This document shows, piece after piece, positions 16,891-24,103 of a stretch of 64,000 bases of DNA. Location: assembly GCF_002257585.1 (NCBI RefSeq), contig NZ_CP022743.1, forward strand, positions 5,146,001 to 5,210,000. Direction: 5' to 3'. Position 1 is the stretch's first letter; each line of letters opens with the position of its first letter. This DNA is from Mucilaginibacter xinganensis (lineage in GTDB: Bacteria; Bacteroidota; Bacteroidia; Sphingobacteriales; Sphingobacteriaceae). The position numbers and the translations under genes were made by a program. The notes under the pieces were generated by a model. It was not told the DNA's origin. It saw only the letters and a list, made by a program, of their open reading frames with translations, and ran no database searches.

Positions 16891-17361
16891 ATGAATCTGC
16901 TTATTAACATTGCTATTGTTTTAGTCACCTTCACCGGGATGGAAGGCGTAGCCTGGTTAACACATAAATACATTATGCATGGCATTTTTTGGCCACTGCA
17001 CAGAGATCATCATCTTAAGGAACATTATGGTTTCCTTGAACGAAATGACTTTTTCTTCCTGATATTTGCCGTGCCTGGTATTGCCTCGCTGGCCGCCGGC
17101 ACCTTTTATCACTTGCCGGTATGGACCTGCATTGGCACAGGTATAACCCTTTACGGCGCCTGTTACTTTTTTGTGCATGACCTGTTTATTCATCAACGGA
17201 TCAAGGTGCTTCGTAATTCAGAAAACCGGTATTTAAAAAGCATCAGACGGGCCCATAAAATGCACCATAAACACACCGGGAAATATAATGGAGAAAGCTT
17301 TGGGATGCTTTGGGTTTCCATGAAATACTTCCGTAATACACAAAAAAACAGTTCGTCATGA
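16891..17361 (+). CDS. crtZ: beta-carotene hydroxylase CrtZ
   Basis: CrtZ hydroxylates the 3 and 3' carbons of beta-ionone rings, turning beta-carotene into zeaxanthin. The 156-residue membrane protein carries all histidine clusters of the family: HKYIMH (about 25-30), HRDHHLKEHYG (about 38-48), HDLFIH (about 96-101) and HKMHHKHTG (about 122-130). Two to four hydrophobic segments surround them. Length is typical for bacterial CrtZ. It overlaps the lycopene cyclase start by four bases. Confidence 0.93.
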   Translation: MNLLINIAIVLVTFTGMEGVAWLTHKYIMHGIFWPLHRDHHLKEHYGFLERNDFFFLIFAVPGIASLAAGTFYHLPVWTCIGTGITLYGACYFFVHDLFIHQRIKVLRNSENRYLKSIRRAHKMHHKHTGKYNGESFGMLWVSMKYFRNTQKNSSS

Positions 17362-18119
17362 AATCAACATATCTCCTGATCGATCTTTTTTCGGTATTGG
17401 TTCCCTTCATATTCTCGTTTCACCCGCGGCTAAAATTCTACCAACGCTGGCAGGCGCTTTTTCCTGCTATGATTGCTACGGGTATAATTTTTATAGCCTG
17501 GGACATGTATTTTACCCATTTAAAAATATGGGGATTTAACAGCGCGTATTTAACCGGAGCATATATTGGAAACCTGCCTGTTGAAGAGGTACTCTTCTTT
17601 TTATGTATCCCTTATTCGTGCTTATTTACCTATACCTGTTTAAATAGCATGATAAAAGTGAGTGTTTCTAAAAAGGCACAATCCATCATTAGCTTATCTT
17701 TAATAGGTTTATCTGTCTTTATGGCGATACGTTTTCATACGCTTGATTACACCTGCGCTGCTTTTGCGGCATTGGCGATATTAATATTCACGGCACAATA
17801 CATTTTAAAGGTAACCTGGATTTTTAAGTTTTATGTAACATATCTGGTGTTGCTGCTGCCTTTTTTAATTGTAAATGGCTTACTGACAGGAACAGGTCTG
17901 GAAAGCCCGATCGTTTGGTATAACACAGCACACATTATTAACCTGCGGATTTTAACGATTCCTTTTGAAGATATATTTTACGGGATGGGTCTGATCTTGC
18001 TGAATATTATGATCTACTCGGGGCTAAGTGCAAGGGTATATCAAAAGCGCAAAAGCCGGAGAAGATCTTTTATAAATGCTACCAATCAATCATATACTAA
18101 CGCTAACACAATTTCATGA
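17358..18119 (+). CDS. lycopene beta-cyclase, fused CrtYc-CrtYd type
   Basis: A 253-residue membrane protein of seven or so helices that cyclises lycopene ends to beta-carotene. Two copies of the lycopene-cyclase domain are fused. The first has FIAWDMYFTHLKIWGF and the catalytic-type NLPVEEVLFFLCIPY (PxEE, about residues 74-78). The second has TIPFEDIFYGMGLILLN with PFED in the equivalent place (about 213-216). Unlike CrtY it has no FAD-binding motif. This fused form is common in Bacteroidota. It overlaps crtZ upstream and folE downstream by four bases each. Confidence 0.92.
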   Translation: MKSTYLLIDLFSVLVPFIFSFHPRLKFYQRWQALFPAMIATGIIFIAWDMYFTHLKIWGFNSAYLTGAYIGNLPVEEVLFFLCIPYSCLFTYTCLNSMIKVSVSKKAQSIISLSLIGLSVFMAIRFHTLDYTCAAFAALAILIFTAQYILKVTWIFKFYVTYLVLLLPFLIVNGLLTGTGLESPIVWYNTAHIINLRILTIPFEDIFYGMGLILLNIMIYSGLSARVYQKRKSRRRSFINATNQSYTNANTIS

Positions 18120-18799
18120 TAAATAACAATGCAGTAAATCACTTAACAATTGAGCAGGGTATAACTGACTTTGAGCACGAACACTACAACGCTGCCTTTA
18201 ATACCCCGATTCGGCCCGATGCATTTGAAATGGATGACGATACCAAAATGGAAATGATCGCTAAACACTTTAAAGGTATAATGCAGGTACTGGGAATGGA
18301 TTTGAACGACGACAGTTTGAAAGACACGCCGAAGCGGGTAGCGAAAATGTACGTAAAAGAAATATTCAGCGGCCTGAATCCTGCGAATAAGCCCGAGCCA
18401 ACATTATTTAAAAACCCGTTTCAATACAAACAAATGCTGGTAGAAAGAAACATTGCCGTATTTAGCAATTGCGAGCACCATTTTGTGCCAATCGTTGGAA
18501 AAGCGCATGTAGCTTATATCAGCAATGGGCATGTTATTGGCTTGTCAAAACTGAACAGAATTGTCCAATATTGCTCACAAAGACCGCAGGTGCAGGAAAG
18601 GCTAACCATGCAGATTGCCAATATGCTGAAAGAAGCTTTGGGTACGGAGGATGTGGCGGTGATTGTTGATGCGCACCATCACTGTGTATCCAGCCGGGGT
18701 ATCAGGGATGCAGGCAGTACAACCCTTACTGCCGAGTACAGCGGGCAATTTTTAGTTACAGAAACAAAAAATGAATTTTTAAAGCACATAGCATCATGA
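18116..18799 (+). CDS. folE: GTP cyclohydrolase I FolE inside the carotenoid operon
   Basis: FolE converts GTP to dihydroneopterin triphosphate, the entry to pterins and folate. In the 227-residue protein the zinc site is complete: NCEHHFVP (Cys119, His121/122) and HHHCVSSRGI (Cys190). GKAHVAYISNGHVIGLSKLNRIV and QERLTMQIA are the pterin-site and core blocks; CVSSRG replaces the commoner CVMMRG. A normal folate gene would be expected elsewhere in the genome, so this copy is probably dedicated to another pterin. It is coupled by ATGA overlaps to the lycopene cyclase and to the SDR. Confidence 0.93.
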   Translation: MINNNAVNHLTIEQGITDFEHEHYNAAFNTPIRPDAFEMDDDTKMEMIAKHFKGIMQVLGMDLNDDSLKDTPKRVAKMYVKEIFSGLNPANKPEPTLFKNPFQYKQMLVERNIAVFSNCEHHFVPIVGKAHVAYISNGHVIGLSKLNRIVQYCSQRPQVQERLTMQIANMLKEALGTEDVAVIVDAHHHCVSSRGIRDAGSTTLTAEYSGQFLVTETKNEFLKHIAS

Positions 18800-19512
18800 A
18801 CTTTGAAGGAAAAAATATCCTGGTAGTGGGCGGCAGTTCAGGCATCGGACTGTCACTAGTTAAGCTGCTTCACCGTCAAAATGCAAACGTGTATGTGATA
18901 TCGCGGTCCGCTTCTGAAGAATGGCCGGATGATGTTAAATTCCTGCAGGCAGATGTTACCGGTAATATTGATACTGTAGAAACATTCTTACCCCAGCAAT
19001 TACACGGGCTGGTGTACTCGGTTGGCAGCATAACCCTTAAACCATTTAACCGCTTGACCATAGAAGATTTTCTGAATGATTATCAGCTGAATGTTTTAGG
19101 TGCAGCGCGGATAATTCAGCAAGCCATTAAATCCCTTAAAAATGCCGGCGGATCATCAATTGTTTTGATCAGTTCTGTTGCGGCCAAAACCGGGATGCCT
19201 TACCACGCCAGCATTGCCGCTGCAAAAGGGGCAGTTGAAGGAATGGCAATCACACTGGCCGCCGAACTGGCTTTTCAGCAGATCCGGGTAAATGTGGTAG
19301 CGCCATCATTAACCGATACGCCATTGGCTCAAAACCTGCTAAGTTCACCCGAAAAACGGGAAGTATCTGCCAAACGACATCCTTTGGGAAAGATAGGCCG
19401 ACCGGAAGATATAGGCAATCTGATCGCGTTTTTATTGTCAGACGAAAGTAGCTGGATGACTGGCCAGGTGATAGGATTAGACGGTGGTTTGGGTAAGTTA
19501 AAAACAAATTGA
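18796..19512 (+). CDS. short-chain dehydrogenase/reductase with Ile in the catalytic Tyr position
   Basis: A 238-residue Rossmann-fold SDR. The cofactor loop is GGSSGIG (residues 12-18), with Arg/Ser after the second strand (VISRS) suggesting NADP. The usual Ser is present (SS, 126-127) and Lys144 is in AAAKGAV, but the YxxxK motif reads IAAAK: residue 140 is Ile. The C-terminal GLDGGLG fits the family. Beside folE, a pterin (sepiapterin or dihydropterin) reductase is possible, but the missing Tyr argues for an altered mechanism or a non-redox role. Starts within the folE stop; the flavin reductase gene begins one base after its stop. Confidence 0.85.
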   Translation: MNFEGKNILVVGGSSGIGLSLVKLLHRQNANVYVISRSASEEWPDDVKFLQADVTGNIDTVETFLPQQLHGLVYSVGSITLKPFNRLTIEDFLNDYQLNVLGAARIIQQAIKSLKNAGGSSIVLISSVAAKTGMPYHASIAAAKGAVEGMAITLAAELAFQQIRVNVVAPSLTDTPLAQNLLSSPEKREVSAKRHPLGKIGRPEDIGNLIAFLLSDESSWMTGQVIGLDGGLGKLKTN

Positions 19513-19513
19513 T

Positions 19514-20170
19514 ATGATCAGTTTAACAGGCGAGCAAATCGCTGAAATGGAAAAACAATACAGAATAAGCCTGATCAACAGCTTAATTGGTTACAGGTCT
19601 TTAAATCTGCTGGGTACCACCAGTAATGATGGCATCACTAATTTATGCCTAATTAGCTCCACTTTTCACCTGGGTGCAAACCCGCCTCTTGTTGGCCTGG
19701 TGATACGCCCGGAACGTGAACATAATGATACACTACGAAACATAAAATCGACCGGGCAATATACTTTAAACAACGTACTGCCCGAATGGTACATGCAGGC
19801 GCACCAAACCAGTGCAAGTTATCCATCGGGGTTGTCTGAATTTGATGCCTGTGGTTTCAAAAAACAATATGTTAAAGACTTTAAAGCACCTTTTGTTGGT
19901 AATTCCAATGTCCGGATAGGTCTTGAACTTCGCGAGGTTATCGATATGGAAATCAATGGTACGACCATAGTTATAGGTGAGATTGTCCGAATCTTAACCG
20001 ACGATTCTTTGATTGCCGAAGATGGAACGGTAGATCACAGCAAAGCAGAAACGATGACTGCAGCCGGGTTAGATACGTATTTTCTTCCGCAACCCGTTGG
20101 GCGCCTGGCTTATGCCAAACCAGGCATTGAACCTCATTTATTAAAAGATAATACCAGGTCGCTGATATAA
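19514..20170 (+). CDS. flavin reductase-like (FMN-binding split-barrel) protein
   Basis: A 218-residue protein of the flavin reductase-like superfamily. The split barrel starts at LIGYRSLNLLGTTSNDGITN (about residues 24-43), runs through ISSTFHLGANPPLVGLVIRP and ends with PVGRLAYAKPG. Such proteins bind FMN and either deliver reduced flavin to a partner oxygenase or act directly on substrates. Genes for this subtype, together with folE and an SDR, also occur beside light-controlled photolyase/cryptochrome genes in other bacteria. It lies three bases before the FAD amine-oxidase-like gene. The substrate is unknown. Confidence 0.85.
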   Translation: MISLTGEQIAEMEKQYRISLINSLIGYRSLNLLGTTSNDGITNLCLISSTFHLGANPPLVGLVIRPEREHNDTLRNIKSTGQYTLNNVLPEWYMQAHQTSASYPSGLSEFDACGFKKQYVKDFKAPFVGNSNVRIGLELREVIDMEINGTTIVIGEIVRILTDDSLIAEDGTVDHSKAETMTAAGLDTYFLPQPVGRLAYAKPGIEPHLLKDNTRSLI

Positions 20171-20173
20171 GCT

Positions 20174-21421
20174 ATGAAAAAAGATGCTGAAGTAATTATC
20201 ATTGGCGCAGGTTTAGCCGGCTTAACTGCCGCCAAAGTCTTAAAGGAGGCTGGCAAAGCGGTTTTGGTACTTGAAGCGTCCAACGAGGTGGGCGGCAGGG
20301 TACGAACAGATGAAGTGGATGGTTTCCTGCTTGACCGTGGTTTCCAGGTTTTCTTGACTGCTTACCCCGAAGCAAAGCGTTTTTTAGACTACAACGCACT
20401 GGACCTTTGCAGGTTTGACCCCGGCGCATTAATTCTGAACAGGAGCGGCATTACCAGAATAGGCGATCCGATCAGGCAGCCGAGCTCCCTGATGAGTACC
20501 CTATTATCATCAGCAGCAACGTTTACGGATAAATTACGCATGTTACGTCTGAAGCTGAAACTCGGCCAAAAAAGCATTGAAGATATATTTTCAGACAAAG
20601 AAATCACGACCGTAGCCTATCTGAAAAAAGAAGGGTTTAGCGGAACAATCATGAATCAGTTTTTCCGCCCTTTCATGACCGGCATTTTTTTGGAAGATCA
20701 GTTAAGTACATCAAGCCGGATGTTTGAATTTGTGTTTAAAATGTTTAGCGGGGGCGACGCTGCTATACCAGCAAAAGGGATGGGTATGATCCCTAAACAA
20801 TTAGCAGCGTGCCTTTCTTCGGATGAAATCCTGTTTAGCCAGCGCGTATTTGCAGTCGAAGACGGTGTTGCGACCACTACCAGCGGATCAACTTACAATG
20901 CTGACTTTATCCTCATAGCTACCGATCAGTTGAATTCGCCCATTAGCGATACAAAACAGGTTAAAGGGCACCATTCCGTAAGCAATATGTATTTTACTGC
21001 CAGGCAGATGCCTTTTAGGTTGCCATTAATTACGTTAAATACTTTACCAGGAAAACTGGTGAACAATATTGCGGTAATGAACCGTATCTCGCCTGGCTAT
21101 TCTAAAAATGGTGACGCACTGATATCGTTGTCACTTATCGGTGATCATTCCAAAGCGGATGAAATAGAATTGCAGGAAAGTGTGATCTCGGAACTAAAAT
21201 TCTGGTATCCGAAAGCTGTTAGCTGGAAACATTTGAAAACCTACCATATTAAATATGCCTTACCAAATGATGACCAGGTGAGCAATGAGCCGGACTATAA
21301 AGCGATGAGGTTAGACGCCCAATGTTTTGTTTGCGGCGATTACTTGATGAATGGCTCGATTAATGCAGCTATGAAAAGCGGGAGACTGGCTGCGGAGGCT
21401 ATTATAAATACAATGCGTTAA
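20174..21421 (+). CDS. FAD-dependent amine-oxidase/protoporphyrinogen-oxidase-like oxidoreductase
   Basis: A 415-residue flavoprotein. The N-terminal fold is IIIGAGLAGLTAAKVLKEAG followed by EASNEVGGRVRTDE (GGR motif), and the C-terminal FAD block is CFVCGDYLMNGSINAAMKSG. The middle includes FRPFMTGIFLEDQLSTSS and GGDAAIPAKGMG, blocks of the NAD(P)/FAD oxidoreductases related to carotenoid desaturases and PPOX. It differs clearly from CrtI: it is shorter and lacks the PGPGxPPS motif. In this operon it may oxidise, desaturate or saturate a carotenoid or act on a pterin; neither can be decided. Its TAA overlaps the next ATG by one base. Confidence 0.87.
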   Translation: MKKDAEVIIIGAGLAGLTAAKVLKEAGKAVLVLEASNEVGGRVRTDEVDGFLLDRGFQVFLTAYPEAKRFLDYNALDLCRFDPGALILNRSGITRIGDPIRQPSSLMSTLLSSAATFTDKLRMLRLKLKLGQKSIEDIFSDKEITTVAYLKKEGFSGTIMNQFFRPFMTGIFLEDQLSTSSRMFEFVFKMFSGGDAAIPAKGMGMIPKQLAACLSSDEILFSQRVFAVEDGVATTTSGSTYNADFILIATDQLNSPISDTKQVKGHHSVSNMYFTARQMPFRLPLITLNTLPGKLVNNIAVMNRISPGYSKNGDALISLSLIGDHSKADEIELQESVISELKFWYPKAVSWKHLKTYHIKYALPNDDQVSNEPDYKAMRLDAQCFVCGDYLMNGSINAAMKSGRLAAEAIINTMR

Positions 21422-22491
21422 TGATGACCGACCACAGAATTTATAATGACGAATTTTTAGACGCTAAAAGATTATTAGGCGACGTGCCTGCCGATGAATT
21501 TATAAAGCATGTTTTTGCAGATCCTGAAAGAAAAAAGCAATTACAGCAATGGATGAGCGGTAAGTCCGGAACGGAACATTTAAACTTATTAAAAGCCACG
21601 TTTCCAGGTTTTACTTTTATAGATAAAGCTGCTGAGCTGCCACCATGGGCTGAACCAAAATTAATGAACGCCGGTTCTATTTTTTTTGCCAGGCATTCTG
21701 AGATCATCATGAGTTTGCTGGGTTTGCTGTCACTACCCTATTGTTATACTGCCGCTAACGGCGCAATGGTGTTGTATCTATCTGAACTAATTCGCAAGCA
21801 AACAACCAAACGGCTTTATGATACAGCTGTTTTTGTTTGGGAAGTAATGGGACCGGATGCCTTTAGCGAAGATGGAAAAGCATTTGAAGAGGCATTGAAA
21901 GTGCGTATTATGCACGCTGCAGTTCGCTATTACACGCTTCAAATGGATAAATGGGATTACTCGTGGGGTTTACCAGTTAACCAGGAAGATATGGCCGGAA
22001 CCAATCTTTCTTTCTCCCTGATCGTGATTCGCGGGTTGCGGATGCTTGGCTACAGTGTTAGCCAAACTGACCAGGCCGCGTTTATGCACGCTTGGGCTGT
22101 AATTGGTTATTTGACCGGATTGAATCAAGACCTCATACCCCAAAATACAAAAATGGCGCAGCAACTGGATAGTGCTATTAAAAAACGTCAGTTTTCAATA
22201 TCAACACATGGGCAAGAACTTACCCAATCTTTGAAAGAACATATCCTGGCCGTTAATAAAAGCAAAGCCACTGCAAATGACATACTGGGATTAATGCGCT
22301 ATTTGCTTGGAAAAGAAATTGCCAATATGCTTGCTATAGATGCCCCGGAGTTGCCGGCCTATAAACTCACCCTGATCAGGACAATAAATTTGCTAAAAAG
22401 CTTTAAACCGGACGGCAATAGTAAAGCAATTTACCATAAGGCCTATGCCGCGTTCAAAATTCAGAACCCGGAACTAAATAAAAGAAATTAA
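21421..22491 (+). CDS. oxygenase MpaB/latex-clearing-protein family (DUF2236)
   Basis: A 356-residue protein of the DUF2236 haem family, whose known members include rubber-cleaving Lcp and fungal MpaB, which cleave C=C bonds of polyisoprenoids. Family marks are SIFFARHSEIIMSLLGLLSL (about 86-105), TTKRLYDTAVFV with Arg131 and Thr135, VRIMHAAVRYY with Arg162 and the candidate haem ligand His165, and GLPVNQEDMAGTNLSFS (183-199). Being coupled to carotenoid genes, a polyene substrate is an attractive inference. No Sec or Tat signal is seen, so it should act inside the cell, unlike Lcp. It is the last enzyme before the regulator. Confidence 0.88.
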   Translation: MMTDHRIYNDEFLDAKRLLGDVPADEFIKHVFADPERKKQLQQWMSGKSGTEHLNLLKATFPGFTFIDKAAELPPWAEPKLMNAGSIFFARHSEIIMSLLGLLSLPYCYTAANGAMVLYLSELIRKQTTKRLYDTAVFVWEVMGPDAFSEDGKAFEEALKVRIMHAAVRYYTLQMDKWDYSWGLPVNQEDMAGTNLSFSLIVIRGLRMLGYSVSQTDQAAFMHAWAVIGYLTGLNQDLIPQNTKMAQQLDSAIKKRQFSISTHGQELTQSLKEHILAVNKSKATANDILGLMRYLLGKEIANMLAIDAPELPAYKLTLIRTINLLKSFKPDGNSKAIYHKAYAAFKIQNPELNKRN

Positions 22492-22526
22492 ATTTGCACA
22501 ATTACGCCGTAGTTACTTTTAAAAAT

Positions 22527-23216
22527 ATGAAATCATACCAGCTCATTCATCAATTAATAAACCTTGTAGAACAACTGGAAGGAGAAAACCAGGGGCGGGA
22601 AGTTTCTATTCAGGACTTTACAGGTTTTTTGCTGAATACAGTTGGTAATACTAACGGGCACACCGTTAACAATGAAGTGAGATTTGGAAATAGCGATACC
22701 GCAGCATTGGATATTGCCTATCAACTTGACAATAACATTGGGCGATTATTTGTTTTTATGAGCCGTTACGCAAAATCTTATATTAAAAAAGCTTTGGACG
22801 GAACACCTTTACAAACCGCCGAGGATTTTACTGCCCTGGCTATTTTGCTTACTCATGACCAATTATCAAAGAGCGAACTAATTAATCATAACTTGCAGGA
22901 AAAAACATCCGGCACAGAAGTTATCAGGCGATTGATCGCTTCAGGACTGGTAAGGCAATGGGATGATATAAAGGATAAAAGAAGTAAGCATATTGCAATT
23001 ACTGATGAGGGAAGGGAGTTACTATTCCGGGTATTTGTAGATATGAATCATGTAGGCAAAATGATAACAGGTAAATTGACTGTCGCCGAAAAATTTACCT
23101 TGCAATACCTGCTGCAAAAACTGGAAAACTTCCATCTTGAACACTATGAAAAGAAGACCATTCTAACTAAAGCAGACCTCAGGGACTTTGCAAGTGAAAA
23201 TTTACAGGCAAATTGA
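22527..23216 (+). CDS. MarR-family winged-helix regulator of the carotenoid operon
   Basis: A 229-residue transcription factor. After an N-terminal extension of about 75 residues, the MarR core runs from LDIAYQLDNNIGRLFVFMSR. The winged helix is LSKSELINHNLQEKTSGTEV with IRRLIASGLVRQ, followed by the wing DDIKDKRSKHIAITDEGREL. The ATG at 22527 is preferred over a TTG at 22494, which lies three bases after the previous stop. As the last gene of the operon it probably controls it; the inverted repeat at 13435-13482 is the best operator candidate. The ligand is unknown. Confidence 0.88.
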   Translation: MKSYQLIHQLINLVEQLEGENQGREVSIQDFTGFLLNTVGNTNGHTVNNEVRFGNSDTAALDIAYQLDNNIGRLFVFMSRYAKSYIKKALDGTPLQTAEDFTALAILLTHDQLSKSELINHNLQEKTSGTEVIRRLIASGLVRQWDDIKDKRSKHIAITDEGRELLFRVFVDMNHVGKMITGKLTVAEKFTLQYLLQKLENFHLEHYEKKTILTKADLRDFASENLQAN

Positions 23217-23340
23217 ATGTAATGTTGTGAAATTTACCGTTTAAATAGTGGAGTAAACTTTTCAGAATTATTAATATACCCGATAACGATTCTGCCGGGA
23301 TAGGTGTATTTAGGTTATTAAACATAAACAGATTATAAAT

Positions 23341-24009
23341 TTAATACCGTTCCAGGTTTATTGCATATTTTAAATTTACCGAGAAATATCCATATGAATT
23401 AACGGGTTGCGAAACAGGGCCATAATCTCCATACAAGCCTCGACCTAAAGTAGAATTAAAACTGTAGGAGAGATCCATTTTCAATATAGGCGCACCAAAG
23501 TCGCTACTTAAATTAAATTCATAGCCTAACTTTATAGGGATTAAAGGAATAATGTTGTGGTAATAATAATCAGTGTTAATTGTGCTGGTTACCCGGTTAT
23601 GTATCAAACCGAATCCTGCGCCTACGTAAGCATTTCTTAAGAACGTTGAAAATGGATCACGTGACCGTTCAAGAAAATTTCCGAGTTGTAAATTTAATAC
23701 TACGATACCCGCCTGGTATTTGTTAGTAAAGTTATTACCTGATTGATTAAAAGTTTCTCCACCCAATTTTCCAATTTGACCTTCAACCTCTACATTCATA
23801 TATGACAAAGGATAATAACATGCATTACCATTGAATGCAATATTTGGCTTGGTTGTTGGACTGGCATATGTTGTTACGATACCTGCGCCAGCCCCTAAAG
23901 TCAATTGTAGAAATTGGTTTTGAGCTTTTAAACCCTGTGCAATGAACATCATTGCTATAAATAGGCTTTTCCTGTTCCAAAGAACTATTTTCGTGTTTAT
24001 AATAAGCAT
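23341..24009 (-). CDS. small outer-membrane beta-barrel protein, unknown function
   Basis: A 222-residue exported protein. The N-terminus NRKSLFIAMMFIAQGLKAQ is a signal peptide ending in A-Q, typical for Bacteroidota, though preceded by about 11 extra residues, so the true start may lie inside. The rest alternates polar and aromatic residues in strands (GAGAGIVTTYASPTTKP, NVEVEGQIGKLGGETF, AYVGAGFGLIHNRVTS) and ends in YFSVNLKYAINLERY, as in porin-like beta barrels. It lies 94 bp beyond the last exopolysaccharide gene on the same strand and could be part of that transcript. No specific family is recognised. Confidence 0.75.
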   Translation of the reverse strand: MLIINTKIVLWNRKSLFIAMMFIAQGLKAQNQFLQLTLGAGAGIVTTYASPTTKPNIAFNGNACYYPLSYMNVEVEGQIGKLGGETFNQSGNNFTNKYQAGIVVLNLQLGNFLERSRDPFSTFLRNAYVGAGFGLIHNRVTSTINTDYYYHNIIPLIPIKLGYEFNLSSDFGAPILKMDLSYSFNSTLGRGLYGDYGPVSQPVNSYGYFSVNLKYAINLERY

Positions 24010-24103
24010 TTATTTAACTGTTAAATTAGCAGTTTATTTAAACTTAGTGATCTTGCTCCGAATTTCTTTATCGGATCATTTTACAATAACAAAATGATAC
24101 TTG

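Noticed and set aside
22494..22526. TTG start for the MarR gene at 22494
   Set aside because: The eleven extra residues match no part of the family, and a good ATG follows at 22527; the leading stretch may still be translated at a low level.
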